From Hydractinia symbiolongicarpus (Eukaryota; Cnidaria; Hydrozoa; Anthoathecata; Hydractiniidae): a DNA stretch of 60,000 nt. Location: NCBI RefSeq assembly GCF_029227915.1, contig NC_079884.1, positions 7,504,001-7,564,000 of the forward strand, read 5' to 3'. Positions 24,000 to 34,505 of the stretch are shown here, one piece after another; the stretch's first letter is position 1; each line of letters opens with the position of its first letter. The position numbers were made by a program, and so were the translations under genes. The notes beneath the pieces were generated by a model. That model was not told the DNA's origin. It saw only the letters and a program-made list of their open reading frames with translations, and searched no databases.

Positions 24000-25315
24000 G
24001 GTTACAAAGCGTTACAACGTGTTACAAGGCGTTACAATCAGCATGTCCATGCGTTACCAGGCGTTACAAGAATCAATCTAGCCATTTCCAAAAATTTCAC
24101 AGTCATTTTTTCATGGAAATAGGTTACAAAGCGTTACAACGTGTTACAAGGCGTTACAATCAGCATGTCCATGCGTTACAAGGCGTTACAAGAATCACTC
24201 TAGCCATTTCCAAAAATTTCACAGTCATTTTTTTCATGGAAATAGGTTACAAAGCGTTACAACGTGTTACAAGGCGTTACAATCAGCACGTCCATGCGTT
24301 ACAAGGCGTTACAAGAATCACTCTAGCCATTTCCAAAAATTTCACAGTCATTTTTTCATGGAAATAGGTTACAAAGCGTTACAACGTGTTACAAGGCGTT
24401 ACAATCAGCATGTCCATGCGTTACAAGGCGTTACAAGAATCACTCTAGCCATTTCCAAAAATTTCACAGTCATTTTTTTCATGGAAATAGGTTACAAAGC
24501 GTTACAACGTGTTACAAGGCGTTACAATCAGCACGTCCATGCGTTACAAGGCGTTACAAGAATCACTCTAGCCATTTCCAAAAATTTCACAGTCATTTTT
24601 TCATGGAAATAGGTTACAAAGCGTTACAACGTGTTACAAGGCGTTACAATCAGCATGTTCATGCGTTACAAGGCGTTACAAGAATCACTCTAGCCATTTC
24701 CAAATATTTCACAGTCATTTTTTCATGGAAATAGGTTACAAAGCGTTACAACGTGTTACAAGGCGTTACAATCAGCACGTCCATGCGTTACAAGGCGTTA
24801 CAAGAATCACTCTAGCCATTTCCAAAAATTTCACAGTCATTTTTTCATGGAAATAGGTTACAAAGCGTTACAACGTGTTACAAGGCGTTACAATCAGCAC
24901 GTCCATGCGTCGTCCATGCGTTACAAGGCGTTACAAGAATCACTCTAGCCATTTCCAAAAATTTCACAGTCATTTTTTCATGGAAATAGGTTACAAAGCG
25001 TTGCAACGTGTTACAAGGCGTTACAATCAGCACGTCCATGCGTTACAAGGCGTTACAAGAATCACTCTAGCCATTTCCAAAAATTTCACAGTCATTTTTT
25101 CATGGAAATAGGTTACAAAGCGTTACAACGTGTTACAAGGCGTTACAATCAGCACGTCCATGCGTTACAAGGCGTTACAAGAATCACTCTAGCCATTTCC
25201 AAAAATTTCACAGTCATTTTTTCATGGAAATAGGTTACAAAGCGTTACAACGTGTTACAAGGCGTTACAATCAGCACGTCCATGCGTTACAAGGCGTTAC
25301 AAGAATCACTTTAGT
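24000..25315. repeat. Right iteron array, unit 1 (11 x 122 bp)
   Basis: Units begin near 24000, 24122, 24245, 24367, 24490, 24612, 24734, 24857, 24988, 25110 and 25232, each with six GTTACAA (reverse complement of the left-array TTGTAAC) plus a TCACTCTAGCCATTTCC spacer. The 24857 unit has a 9-bp internal duplication (CGTCCATGCGT repeated). It starts about 95 bp after the helicase stop. ATG-started frames in it only reflect the repeat. Confidence 0.92.
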
Positions 25316-25444
25316 CATTTTAAGTAGGAATGGGGATAAGTGTGCGTTTAATGAATGTCGCATTTGCGCCATTATTTGCATACTTAAAGGCTTACAGCGT
25401 GTAAGTTTCACCTAAATTGTGTGGACGCTTATGTGTACGCTAAA

Positions 25445-25783
25445 ATGGTGACTGAAGAGGCAGTTGTGGTAAACGTTTCGGATAACGAATGCTCAGCATC
25501 TAAGGAGGTTTTACCGTTCTCACATTCCTGTTCAACGCTGGCAATTTCCGTGGAAAAAAATATTGTTTGCCTATCAGATGATGAAGTTTTCCTAACTATA
25601 CCGATAGCGGCTTTGAAGGGAGAACCAAGTTTTTGCGAACCGCCTTCACACACGAGGGTACTTAATACACCAGATTATTGGCCAAATCGTAAGAGGAAAA
25701 AAAGCCTTTATGTGTACGCCGGTTTTGACTGTAACAAAGTTAAAAGACTATTTAAATATTCTGGTTTTCAAAAATCTTTGTAA
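25445..25783 (+). CDS. Small SIM-bearing protein, unit 1
   Basis: ATG25445 opens 112 codons. I do not recognise the fold. Two hydrophobic-acidic motifs, AVVVNVSDNE and NIVCLSDDEV, resemble SUMO-interaction motifs, and NRKRKKS is a possible nuclear signal. The same type of motif closes the helicase protein of the same unit, so the two may act in the same nuclear compartment (inference). The stop lies 38 bp from the convergent recombinase stop. It is perfectly conserved in unit 2. The frame stays open upstream of the ATG, so an upstream exon is possible. Confidence 0.65.
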   Translation: MVTEEAVVVNVSDNECSASKEVLPFSHSCSTLAISVEKNIVCLSDDEVFLTIPIAALKGEPSFCEPPSHTRVLNTPDYWPNRKRKKSLYVYAGFDCNKVKRLFKYSGFQKSL

Positions 25784-25821
25784 ATTTACAAAGTTATTTT
25801 TATTATAAATACAATTTAAAC

Positions 25822-27468
25822 TTATATAAATTGTTTTGTCTTCGCTCTAACCGCCAATGTACTAGCTTTACGGCTACAATGAAAGGAGTAGTTAGGATCT
25901 GCGAGAATGGAAGTCCATTTTGCATTGCCATATTTTTGTAGCCCAGCTTGTAAAAACTTGTCCTCCATGGCACTAAAACTAACTTTTTTCTGTCTCGTTT
26001 GAACAGGTGTTTCGTGTTCCAAAGTACTTCCAGACGTTTTCACATTTTTGGTGTTACTATTGATTTCGCTTACAGTTAAAGTACACGTTGTTTGATCTCG
26101 TAATTTATCCATACATAACCTGGCTTTTGCAGCTATATTGCGCGATTCAGTCTTCTGGTAATGAACTTTAGCTACCTGCGACGTGTGTTTTTGATCTTGA
26201 GAAAGAATTGCTTGTTCTTTTGTTTCTAAGTGTGCAACACTTTCGGTTTCGATGATTTGCCTATATCGTGTAGGATTTATATACTTACCAATTGCTTGAT
26301 AAACAATTCTACCGAATACGTCCGAAATACGCGTCAACTGCTTACCATTTCGACACACTAGTAGATAATCGTTGGTGGGGTTCAATCTTCGTCGTACATT
26401 GTCAATGTATTCGTTTATTAGTGTGAGTACATCTATGGAAAAATAAAGAGAGTCAAATCCGTATTTCTCCGCAGTTTTAAAGACATTCTGATCTATAAAA
26501 CCATCCTCTTTCACGCCTTTAATCATTGTTACTGTAAGAGTTTGATACGTCATGGGTCTTGAAGCCTTCACCATTAAAAATAATACAGCTACTATGAAGG
26601 AAGTCGAAAATGATAAATCGTGTGCTGCGACACATGCACTTGCGTTTTTAGCATTTAACACAATTTGTTTATATTTTTCACTATGGTATGGTATCACCTT
26701 TTGTAAATCATATAGTGTCGCCCAACAGTCTATACTGTTTAGATATTCAACACTTAAGATACACTTCCATTCAGCTTTCATTTTACGAAGGAGGAATTTC
26801 TTAACACGGTGCAAATAAATCTCTGCAGCAACAAATACCGACAATTTTTTTTCAGTCGTACCTGTGCTTCGTCTGTAATCAAGCATGTGCCCAATAGCAT
26901 TCATGTAGCCAATTATTCCTGAGAAGCCAACCTTCCATTGGTCTCTCAAAAAATCTACGAAATCAGAAAGCATATTAATAGAGCCAACACAGTAGTCGAT
27001 AACAGGGAATGGTACTTCCCATACCGAAGGAGAATCCTCGCAGCAATATTTGGCATACTTTAAAACTTTACAAGTTATTTGATCGGCCTGAGAATGATCT
27101 TTACCACCACCACCTGGACTTTTTAACCATGTCCTAAATGCAACTGCCAAATTACATGTTTTAGCAAAAGACGGCATTGAAAATGTGGAGGCGCGCTTTC
27201 TTTGGGGATCTTTTATGCGATTTCTCGTACTGAAGTGGGGAAGTACTTCGTCGATATTCGGTCTTTTATCGAAATAATAAAACCATCCATGACGGTTATA
27301 GACATGTTTTCTACACCCTCTTTTACTTCCATACGACTCGCTGTCACAATCAGCCACAGGACAACAAAAGCGGTTATCTTTATCAGGCATTAACTTAAGC
27401 CTTTTCGATCTCATTGAGGCTCCCAATGCCTCTTTCCACGCAGGCTTTTGCAAGACTCGTTTTGTCAT
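25822..27468 (-). CDS. Tyrosine recombinase with C2H2 finger and Myb/SANT-like tail, unit 1
   Basis: The frame is open from 27498, but 27488 is a splice acceptor (TTTCTAG on the minus strand), so the first usable ATG is 27468: 548 residues. A C2H2-type finger sits at C36, C41, H55, H60. The catalytic domain shows R304 (KASRPMTYQTL), K331 (NVFKTAEKYG), R403 (PTRYRQI), H428 and Y437 in QKHTSQVAKVHYQ; the nine-residue His-Tyr spacing is that of lambda-integrase-type enzymes. The usual HxxR His appears as Thr. Residues 497-547 (FSAMEDKFLQAGLQKYGNAKW onward) look like a Myb/SANT helix-turn-helix. Inferred role: integration and excision at the ATAA core and resolution of tandem copies. A 5' UTR exon likely ends at 27624. 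Confidence 0.87.
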   Translation of the reverse strand: MTKRVLQKPAWKEALGASMRSKRLKLMPDKDNRFCCPVADCDSESYGSKRGCRKHVYNRHGWFYYFDKRPNIDEVLPHFSTRNRIKDPQRKRASTFSMPSFAKTCNLAVAFRTWLKSPGGGGKDHSQADQITCKVLKYAKYCCEDSPSVWEVPFPVIDYCVGSINMLSDFVDFLRDQWKVGFSGIIGYMNAIGHMLDYRRSTGTTEKKLSVFVAAEIYLHRVKKFLLRKMKAEWKCILSVEYLNSIDCWATLYDLQKVIPYHSEKYKQIVLNAKNASACVAAHDLSFSTSFIVAVLFLMVKASRPMTYQTLTVTMIKGVKEDGFIDQNVFKTAEKYGFDSLYFSIDVLTLINEYIDNVRRRLNPTNDYLLVCRNGKQLTRISDVFGRIVYQAIGKYINPTRYRQIIETESVAHLETKEQAILSQDQKHTSQVAKVHYQKTESRNIAAKARLCMDKLRDQTTCTLTVSEINSNTKNVKTSGSTLEHETPVQTRQKKVSFSAMEDKFLQAGLQKYGNAKWTSILADPNYSFHCSRKASTLAVRAKTKQFI

Positions 27469-27487
27469 TCCGATTTCTTTAAAGTTC

Positions 27488-27623
27488 TCTAGAAACAAAA
27501 TTTATAGAAAGTTTATAACAATATTAGTTTTTAACAAAGCATAGAAAGTAGGATAAAAAAAAGAATTCATTTGAATAAAAAAAGAATCCTATTAACTATA
27601 AATTTAAAGTTTGAACAACTTAC
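27488..27623 (-). other. Intron in the recombinase 5' UTR, unit 1
   Basis: On the minus strand, donor AAG/GTAAGT at 27624/27623 and acceptor TTTCTAG/AG at 27489/27488. The same sequence is in unit 2 at +8684. Confidence 0.55.
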
Positions 27624-27680
27624 CTTATACTTTACTTCGTATACAAAGTATTAGTTGAGAAACTTCTCATTAAAACAATT

Positions 27681-27690
27681 CCTTTTTATA
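27681..27690 (-). promoter_or_regulatory. TATA-like box for the recombinase gene
   Basis: Minus strand reads TATAAAAAGG about 60 bp upstream of the inferred 5' UTR splice donor. Unit 2 has the same element at 36365-36374. Confidence 0.5.
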
Positions 27691-27834
27691 ATGAAGGACG
27701 CTCTCCATAGCAGAGTTAAGGTAGCAGCGAAAACGGAATTATTTCAAGTGGCACAATATAAATTAGACTGCAGAGTATTCATAATTAAATAACTATTCCT
27801 CAAGATAATCATTTCGCATATATTATCGTTATGA

Positions 27835-27844
27835 TATATAAAAG
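27835..27844 (+). promoter_or_regulatory. TATA-like box facing the unit-unit junction
   Basis: TATATAAAAG on the plus strand, about 335 bp before ATG28175 of the next unit's helicase gene, across the junction core at 28115-28118. Unit 1 itself has only AAT repeats at the equivalent place. Confidence 0.5.
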
Positions 27845-27849
27845 AATTC

Positions 27850-28040
27850 AACGGAACAAATAGAGTGGAACGATATATACCGTCACATAAATTCCATCAA
27901 ATTCCCTATGGGAACGACACGTTCTTGTCTTGTGAGTAACAATAGAACAATACATTCCGCTTTTATAACAATGTTTTAATAAGTTGTTAAAGAACACCAA
28001 GTTCCTTAAAAATGGTTCTTTTTTAAAAAATTGGAACATG
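27850..28040. promoter_or_regulatory. Cluster of GAAC/GTTC half sites next to the junction, unit 1
   Basis: Contains GAACGACACGTTC (27912-27924, 5-bp arms, 3-bp spacer), GAACACCAAGTTC (27992-28004) and several more GGAAC or TTCC half sites. Repeated in unit 2. Position beside the recombination core suggests arm-type recombinase sites or an operator (inference). Confidence 0.45.
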
Positions 28041-28103
28041 TAAAGTATTTAATGTGTTTAGGGTGTAAGATAATCGCACATAGAATCACGGACCATTATA
28101 ATT

Positions 28104-28127
28104 TCATACGCTATATAACCATAGGAG
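28104..28127. other. Unit-unit junction, attP-like core
   Basis: Reads GCTATATAACCATAGG. ATAA (28115-28118) is common to all junctions. CTAT and ATAG around a 6-bp centre form imperfect inverted arms, as in tyrosine-recombinase core sites. Confidence 0.7.
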
Positions 28128-28174
28128 ATTATTTTTGTTCCGCTACAGCATTCGTTTGTATTACTTAGCAGAAC

Positions 28175-31100
28175 ATGGCTAACAGGCAACTGCGAAGTGA
28201 AGTTTTGAAACGCGCCCTGAAGGCATGCATCGTCCAACCGGTAATAAGAAAATATCAGGTAGTAGCCGTTCGTGCGATGTGGGGAAGTGATGTTGATGCC
28301 CGCGAGGTCATTTGGGGCAAGAGAATGCAGATGGAGAACATATTGCTTAGCAACGAACAAGTATCCTGTTTTTTTTCTTGTATTACCTATATGGCCAGAC
28401 CTCGTAAGAGAAAGTCGATGAGGAATGAAGGGGAGGAAGAAGAAGGAGCCGACTCTAGCAGTGAAGGTGATAACAGAAACGGCGCAAATGCGCCTGAAAC
28501 ATTTCCTGGCATTTCTTTCTGGATCGCGTGCGACTTGCCAAACTGTACCTTAAGTCAATTTGAAACAAATTTGTCGAAGTCTTTTATGCAAGCCGGGTTG
28601 AATTTAACAACGTGCAATGCTATACAGACAAGAGGTAAATACTTGAACCTTTTAGTACTTGAAATACTGTCAATGTTTTTCGAATATTTTACGCCACATT
28701 TGATATTTGTAGGCAAAACCAGTGCATTGCAAGCATTCTCAGGATCGTTATACCAAGTCTTGAAAGACCACAATAGGGAAGAAGCAAAACGGATAGTTGA
28801 GATATCCCATCGCACAATGATTAGGAGTGCAGCTAGAGATGAAGGTGTTCAACTTGACCACGTTGCTGTAATGGAAAGCGAACAGTACTCGATGAAACCC
28901 TGTCAGTTAATTCTAACAAAAAATATTGATAAAGAGGTATATCAAGATGTAATTCGTGGTTTATCCGAAATCAGATTTACATCGCTTGATTTAAAAGTAA
29001 TTGATAAATCGGAAGGTAAGTTGCCACGAACAAATTTACTTACTTCTCCAATAATAAGACTAAGTTTTTTGTAGAAGTTAAAACATGTTTTTACATTGTT
29101 ACACGCATAGGCACAGAAGTAACTATTCCCGTTAAGCCAACTAACAAACTTTGTCAATCCGTGGATATAGTTCGAAGGATGATGGAGAGGAATAGCTTTG
29201 GACTGTGCAATGGAGGTGTATACAAAAAAATAGGAGAAAGCAGATACACATACGTTTACTGTTGTTCGGTGAAAAGCTATCTCTATCGCTCGTTGAAAAA
29301 CAAAGCAATCGCCAACGAAATTACGCCAAATTTACGAGAGTTGGTATTTTTGCTGTCGGACGGCGAGTGTCAAATAATTGATCAAATAACTCTGGATTAC
29401 AATTACATTGAATGCTTGCCAAATGGAGTTTGTTATAACATCGCCAAAAAATCCCGAACCAAAGCCATTTATAGAAGGTAATTGTTTTTACTTTTCTTTT
29501 AACGCGTTAAGAAAATGTGTTTTTTTTCTTTTAACGCGTTGTAACATATCAAGGTGGTAGTTGTAACGTGTTGTAACGTATTGTAACTTGTTGTAACGCA
29601 TTGTCAGTGAAAAAAATGTTTTTTTTCATCTTTTAACGCGTTGTAACATATCAAGGTGGTAGTTGTAACGTGTTGTAACGTATTGTAACTTGTTGTAACG
29701 CATTGTCAGTGAAAAAAATGTTTTTTTTCATCTTTTAACGCGTTGTAACATATCAAGGTGGTAGTTGTAACGTGTTGTAACGTATTGTAACTTGTAACGC
29801 ATTGTCAGTGAAGAAAATGTTTTTTTTTATCTTTTAACGCGTTGTACCATATCAAGGTGGTAGTTGTAACGTGTTGTAACGTGTTGTAACTTGTTGTAAC
29901 GCATTGTCAGTGAAGAAAATGTTTTTTTTTATCTTTCAACGCGTTGTAACATATCAAGGTGGTAGTTGTAACGTGTTGTAACGTATTGTAACTTGTTGTA
30001 ACGCATTGTCAGTGAAGAAAATGTTTTTTTTTATCTTTTAACGCGTTGTAACATATCAAGGTGGTAGTTGTAACGTGTTGTAACGTATTGTAACTTGTTG
30101 TAACGCATTGTCAGTGAAGAAAATGTTTTTTTTATCTTTTAACGCGTTGTAACATATCAAGGTGGTAGTTGTAACGTGTTGTAACGTATTGTAACTTGTT
30201 GTAACGCATTGTCAGTGAAGAAAATGTTTTTTTTTATCTTTTAACGCGTTGTAACATATCAAGGTGGTAGTTGTAACGTGTTGTAACGTATTGTAACTTG
30301 TTGTAACGCATTGTCAGTGAAGAAAATGTTTTTTTTTATCTTTTAACGTGTTGTAACATATCAAGGTGGTAGTTGTAACGTGATGTAACGTATTGTAACT
30401 TGTTGTAACGCATTGTCAGTGAAGAAAATGTTTTTTTTTATCTTTTAACGCGTTGTAACATATCAAGGTGGTAGTTGTAACGTGTTGTAACGTATTGTAA
30501 CTTGTTGTAACGCATTGTCAGTGAAGAAAATGTTTTTTTTTATCTTTTAACGCGTTGTAACATATCAAGGTGGTAGTTGTAACGTGTTGTAACGTATTGT
30601 AACTTGTTGTAACGCATTGTCAGTGAAGAAAATGTTTTTATCTTTTAACGCGTTGTAACATATCAAGGTGGTAGTTGTAACGTGTTGTAACGTATTGTAA
30701 CTTGTTATAACGCATTGTCAGTGAAGAAAATGTGTTTTTTTTCTTTTAACGCGTTGTAACATATCAAGGTGGTAGTTGTAACGTGATGTAACGTATTGTA
30801 TCTTGTTGTAACGCATTGTCAGTGAAGAAAATGTTTTTTTTTATCTTTTAACGCGTTGTAACATATCAAGGTGGTAGTTGTAACGTGTTGTAACGTATTG
30901 TAACTTGTTGTAACGCATTGTCAGTGAAGAAAATGTGTTTTTTTTCTTTTAACGCGTTGTAACATATCAAGGTGGTAGTTGTAACGTGATGTAACGTATT
31001 GTAACTTGTTGTAACGCATTTTCAGTGAAAATGTTGGCTCTTTTTCTTTTAACGTGTTGTAACATATCAAGGTGGTAGTTGTAACGTGTTGTAACGTATT

Positions 31101-33456
31101 GTAACTTGTTGTAACGCATTGTCAGTGAAGAAAATGTTTTTTTTTATCTTTTAACGTGTTGTAACATATCAAGGTGGTAGTTGTAACGTGATGTAACGTA
31201 TTGTAACTTGTTGTAACGCATTGTCAGTGAAGAAAATGTTTTTTTTTATCTTTTAACGCGTTGTAACATATCAAGGTGGTAGTTGTAACGTGTTGTAACG
31301 TATTGTAACTTGTTGTAACGCATTGTCAGTGAAGAAAATGTTTTTATCTTTTAACGCGTTGTAACATATCAAGGTGGTAGTTGTAACGTGTTGTAACGTA
31401 TTGTAACTTGTTATAACGCATTGTCAGTGAAGAAAATGTGTTTTTTTTCTTTTAACGCGTTGTAACATATCAAGGTGGTAGTTGTAACGTGATGTAACGT
31501 ATTGTATCTTGTTGTAACGCATTGTCAGTGAAGAAAATGTTTTTTTTTATCTTTTAACGCGTTGTAACATATCAAGGTGGTAGTTGTAACGTGTTGTAAC
31601 GTATTGTAACTTGTTGTAACGCATTGTCAGTGAAGAAAATGTGTTTTTTTTCTTTTAACGCGTTGTAACATATCAAGGTGGTAGTTGTAACGTGATGTAA
31701 CGTATTGTAACTTGTTGTAACGCATTTTCAGTGAAAATGTTGGCTCTTTTTCTTTTAACGTGTTGTAACGTATTGTAACTTGTTGTAACGTAGTTCTAAA
31801 AAAGGTGCACTGAACTACATTTGTAGGTGTCGAAAATAGCTTCCCAGATAGAAATGTGCGGTTGCGTTTTTATCAAAAATGGTACCAAATTTTGCTCGCC
31901 GGTCAGTATCCCATGAAAGAAAAGAAATTGTTGCTGGTAGGTCCTCCTGATAGTGGAAAGACTAGTTGGTTTGCTCCATTTCAAGGTAATTAAATAAAGT
32001 TCGTGAAAACTTCTGACTTTTAGACGGCACTTACTGACATACATTTGTCCTTTTAGGCATTATTCCAGAAATGTACATTGCTGGCGTGGTTCGGGATGGT
32101 CGATTCTCAGGCCACCTGATAAATAGAAATACACAAGTCGTATTTATGGATGAATGGACTAGCGACAGTCTATGTTGTGAAGATGCAAAAAGAATATTGC
32201 AAGGTAAGTCGATGTCGATGCAGTACATGAACATTTACTTTGAATAAAATGTGGCAATGTGCAGATGGGATACCACTTTCTCTTATAGGCGGCTTGGTTA
32301 TGATCCCGCAAAAACACAAAGAACCGGCCCGTTTTCAATACAATTCGGGTTTTTTTATAACAACTAATATAATGCCGGACTTCGGAAATGGTGTAGATGG
32401 TGAGGCTATCCTGCGTCGTCTTGAAGTTTTCGAAACTAAGACACTTCGAGTGAAGGACAATAGCATAACAAGTAAGTATCTCATGAGAATAAATGATAAC
32501 AATGGTGTAAATCAATATGCATAAAAATAAGTAATGACTTTTTTCCCGTAGAGTGGATGAGAATGCACTGCATGGAAGTATTTGTGTACGTTGCCAGCCA
32601 GTTGAAAGACATCTCGCTTTTCACCAGCGAAACCAATGTTGCGAAGAAAAATCAAGTAGGCGCTGTGTACAACGACGTTGATTGCGATCCGTCGGTCTTC
32701 TTGGACGAAGAGCAAACATTGGAAGCATCTAGCAGTTGTCTAAGCACACGAGTTCAGATTGAGAATGCAGTTCCGCAAGAGGCTATCGACTATGCCATTA
32801 TTGCGGCCGACGATAGGGATGGCATTTTGTACCATGCGCTTAACTTTGATCATGAACTGTTTGACATAGAAAACAAGTTACACAGTGCTGAATATATGCG
32901 CAAAATGTACGAGATAGCCGCTGGGGCATGGGAGGAAATCTGCCCATTAATTAATAACGATGAGACCTTGGTAGCATTCAAACGCCGTAAAAGGATCAAC
33001 TGGCAGGGTAGTGACACGTTCTACGACACGTGGTTGCTTGCTACAAACTCCTGCCGCGATTGCTTCCCGACGAAAGAAATGAAGGAGCTCTACCCTGATT
33101 GGGCACAACTAATTGAGCAAGACGAAGACGAAGGAGAAGGTAGTAGCCACGACCGCGAAGAGAACGAGGAAGAAGAAGAGGAAACAAACGAAGAGGAGGA
33201 AGGTCATAGGGAAGAAGAAGAAACAGAAGAACATGAAATCAATGCTCAGTCGACGAAACCTGTTTCCACTGTTAAGCAAGAATATATGCCGTTTTGTCCA
33301 GCAAATAACAGTACTGCTTTTATAGACCTCGTGTCAGATGATGAAAGTGTTCCTGAAATTTCTTCAGTAAAATTAGAGCTATTTTCCGCAGATAATTCAA
33401 CCACTTCTCTCGATTGTGATGTTATCTGCATTAGTTCGGACGAAGAAGACAATTAA
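28175..33456 (+). pseudogene. SF3 helicase gene, unit 2, frameshifted by a 74-bp deletion
   Basis: The same exon plan as unit 1: 28175-28634, 28713-29015, 29111-29477, 31827-31985, 32057-32203, 32289-32471 and 32552-33456. Exon 3 lacks 74 bp relative to 20730-20803, removed between two AAAAAAT words, so the frame shifts after CYNIAKK and the product would lose the whole helicase domain. Helicase exons themselves remain open with only single substitutions (ATA to GTA near 32578; K to Q near 33246), pointing to very recent loss. The protein could not unwind DNA unless supplied by unit 1. Confidence 0.85.
29500..31795. repeat. Left iteron array, unit 2 (about 22 x 102 bp)
   Basis: Same 102-bp unit with TTGTAAC words, but about nine units longer than in unit 1. 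A block of roughly 700 bp ending in TTTTCAGTGAAAATGTTGGC (31019 and 31726) is duplicated in tandem within it. Confidence 0.9.
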
Positions 33457-33548
33457 AAAAAAACTTTTTTGCGTTTTCCTTCCCTCATATCCCACCACAT
33501 ACTCCTTTTCTAAAGTGACATGCGAAAAGCGGTTTTCTCTACAGAAAT

Positions 33549-34000
33549 AGGTTACAAAGCGTTACAACGTGTTACAAGGCGTTACAATCAGCATGTCCAT
33601 GCGTTACAAGGCGTTACAAGAATCACTCTAGCCATTTCCAAAAATTTCACAGTCATTTTTTTCATGGAAATAGGTTACAAAGCGTTACAACGTGTTACAA
33701 GGCGTTACAATCAGCACGTCCATGCGTTACAAGGCGTTACAAGAATCACTCTAGCCATTTCCAAAAATTTCACAGTCATTTTTTCATGGAAATAGGTTAC
33801 AAAGCGTTACAACGTGTTACAAGGCGTTACAATCAGCATGTTCATGCGTTACAAGGCGTTACAAGAATCACTCTAGCCATTTCCAAAAATTTCACAGTCA
33901 TTTTTTCATGGAAATAGGTTACAAAGCGTTACAACGTGTTACAAGGCGTTACAATCAGCACGTCCATGCGTTACAAGGCGTTACAAGAATCACTTTAGTC
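33549..34000. repeat. Right iteron array, unit 2 (4 x 122 bp)
   Basis: Same GTTACAA units as 24000-25315 but only four copies, beginning near 33550, 33672, 33795 and 33917. Confidence 0.92.
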
Positions 34001-34128
34001 ATTTTAAGTAGGAATGGGGATAAGTGTGCGTTTAATGAATGTCGCATTTGCGCCATTATTTGCATACTTAAAGGCTTACAGCGTGTAAGTTTCACCTAAA
34101 TTGTGTGGACGCTTATGTGTACGCTAAA

Positions 34129-34467
34129 ATGGTGACTGAAGAGGCAGTTGTGGTAAACGTTTCGGATAACGAATGCTCAGCATCTAAGGAGGTTTTACCG
34201 TTCTCACATTCCTGTTCAACGCTGGCAATTTCCGTGGAAAAAAATATTGTTTGCCTATCAGATGATGAAGTTTTCCTAACTATACCGATAGCGGCTTTGA
34301 AGGGAGAACCAAGTTTTTGCGAACCGCCTTCACACACGAGGGTACTTAATACACCAGATTATTGGCCAAATCGTAAGAGGAAAAAAAGCCTTTATGTGTA
34401 CGCCGGTTTTGACTGTAACAAAGTTAAAAGACTATTTAAATATTCTGGTTTTCAAAAATCTTTGTAA
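34129..34467 (+). CDS. Small SIM-bearing protein, unit 2
   Basis: Identical in sequence to 25445-25783, with the same two V/I-rich acidic motifs and basic NRKRKKS. The frame is intact. See the unit 1 entry for interpretation. Confidence 0.65.
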   Translation: MVTEEAVVVNVSDNECSASKEVLPFSHSCSTLAISVEKNIVCLSDDEVFLTIPIAALKGEPSFCEPPSHTRVLNTPDYWPNRKRKKSLYVYAGFDCNKVKRLFKYSGFQKSL

Positions 34468-34505
34468 ATTTACAAAGTTATTTTTATTATAAATACAATT
34501 TAAAC

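Noticed and set aside
24000-25420. Repeated open frames beginning MEIGYKALQRV
   Set aside because: They translate the 122-bp array; length multiples create open frames in some registers only, and the helicase stop lies before them.
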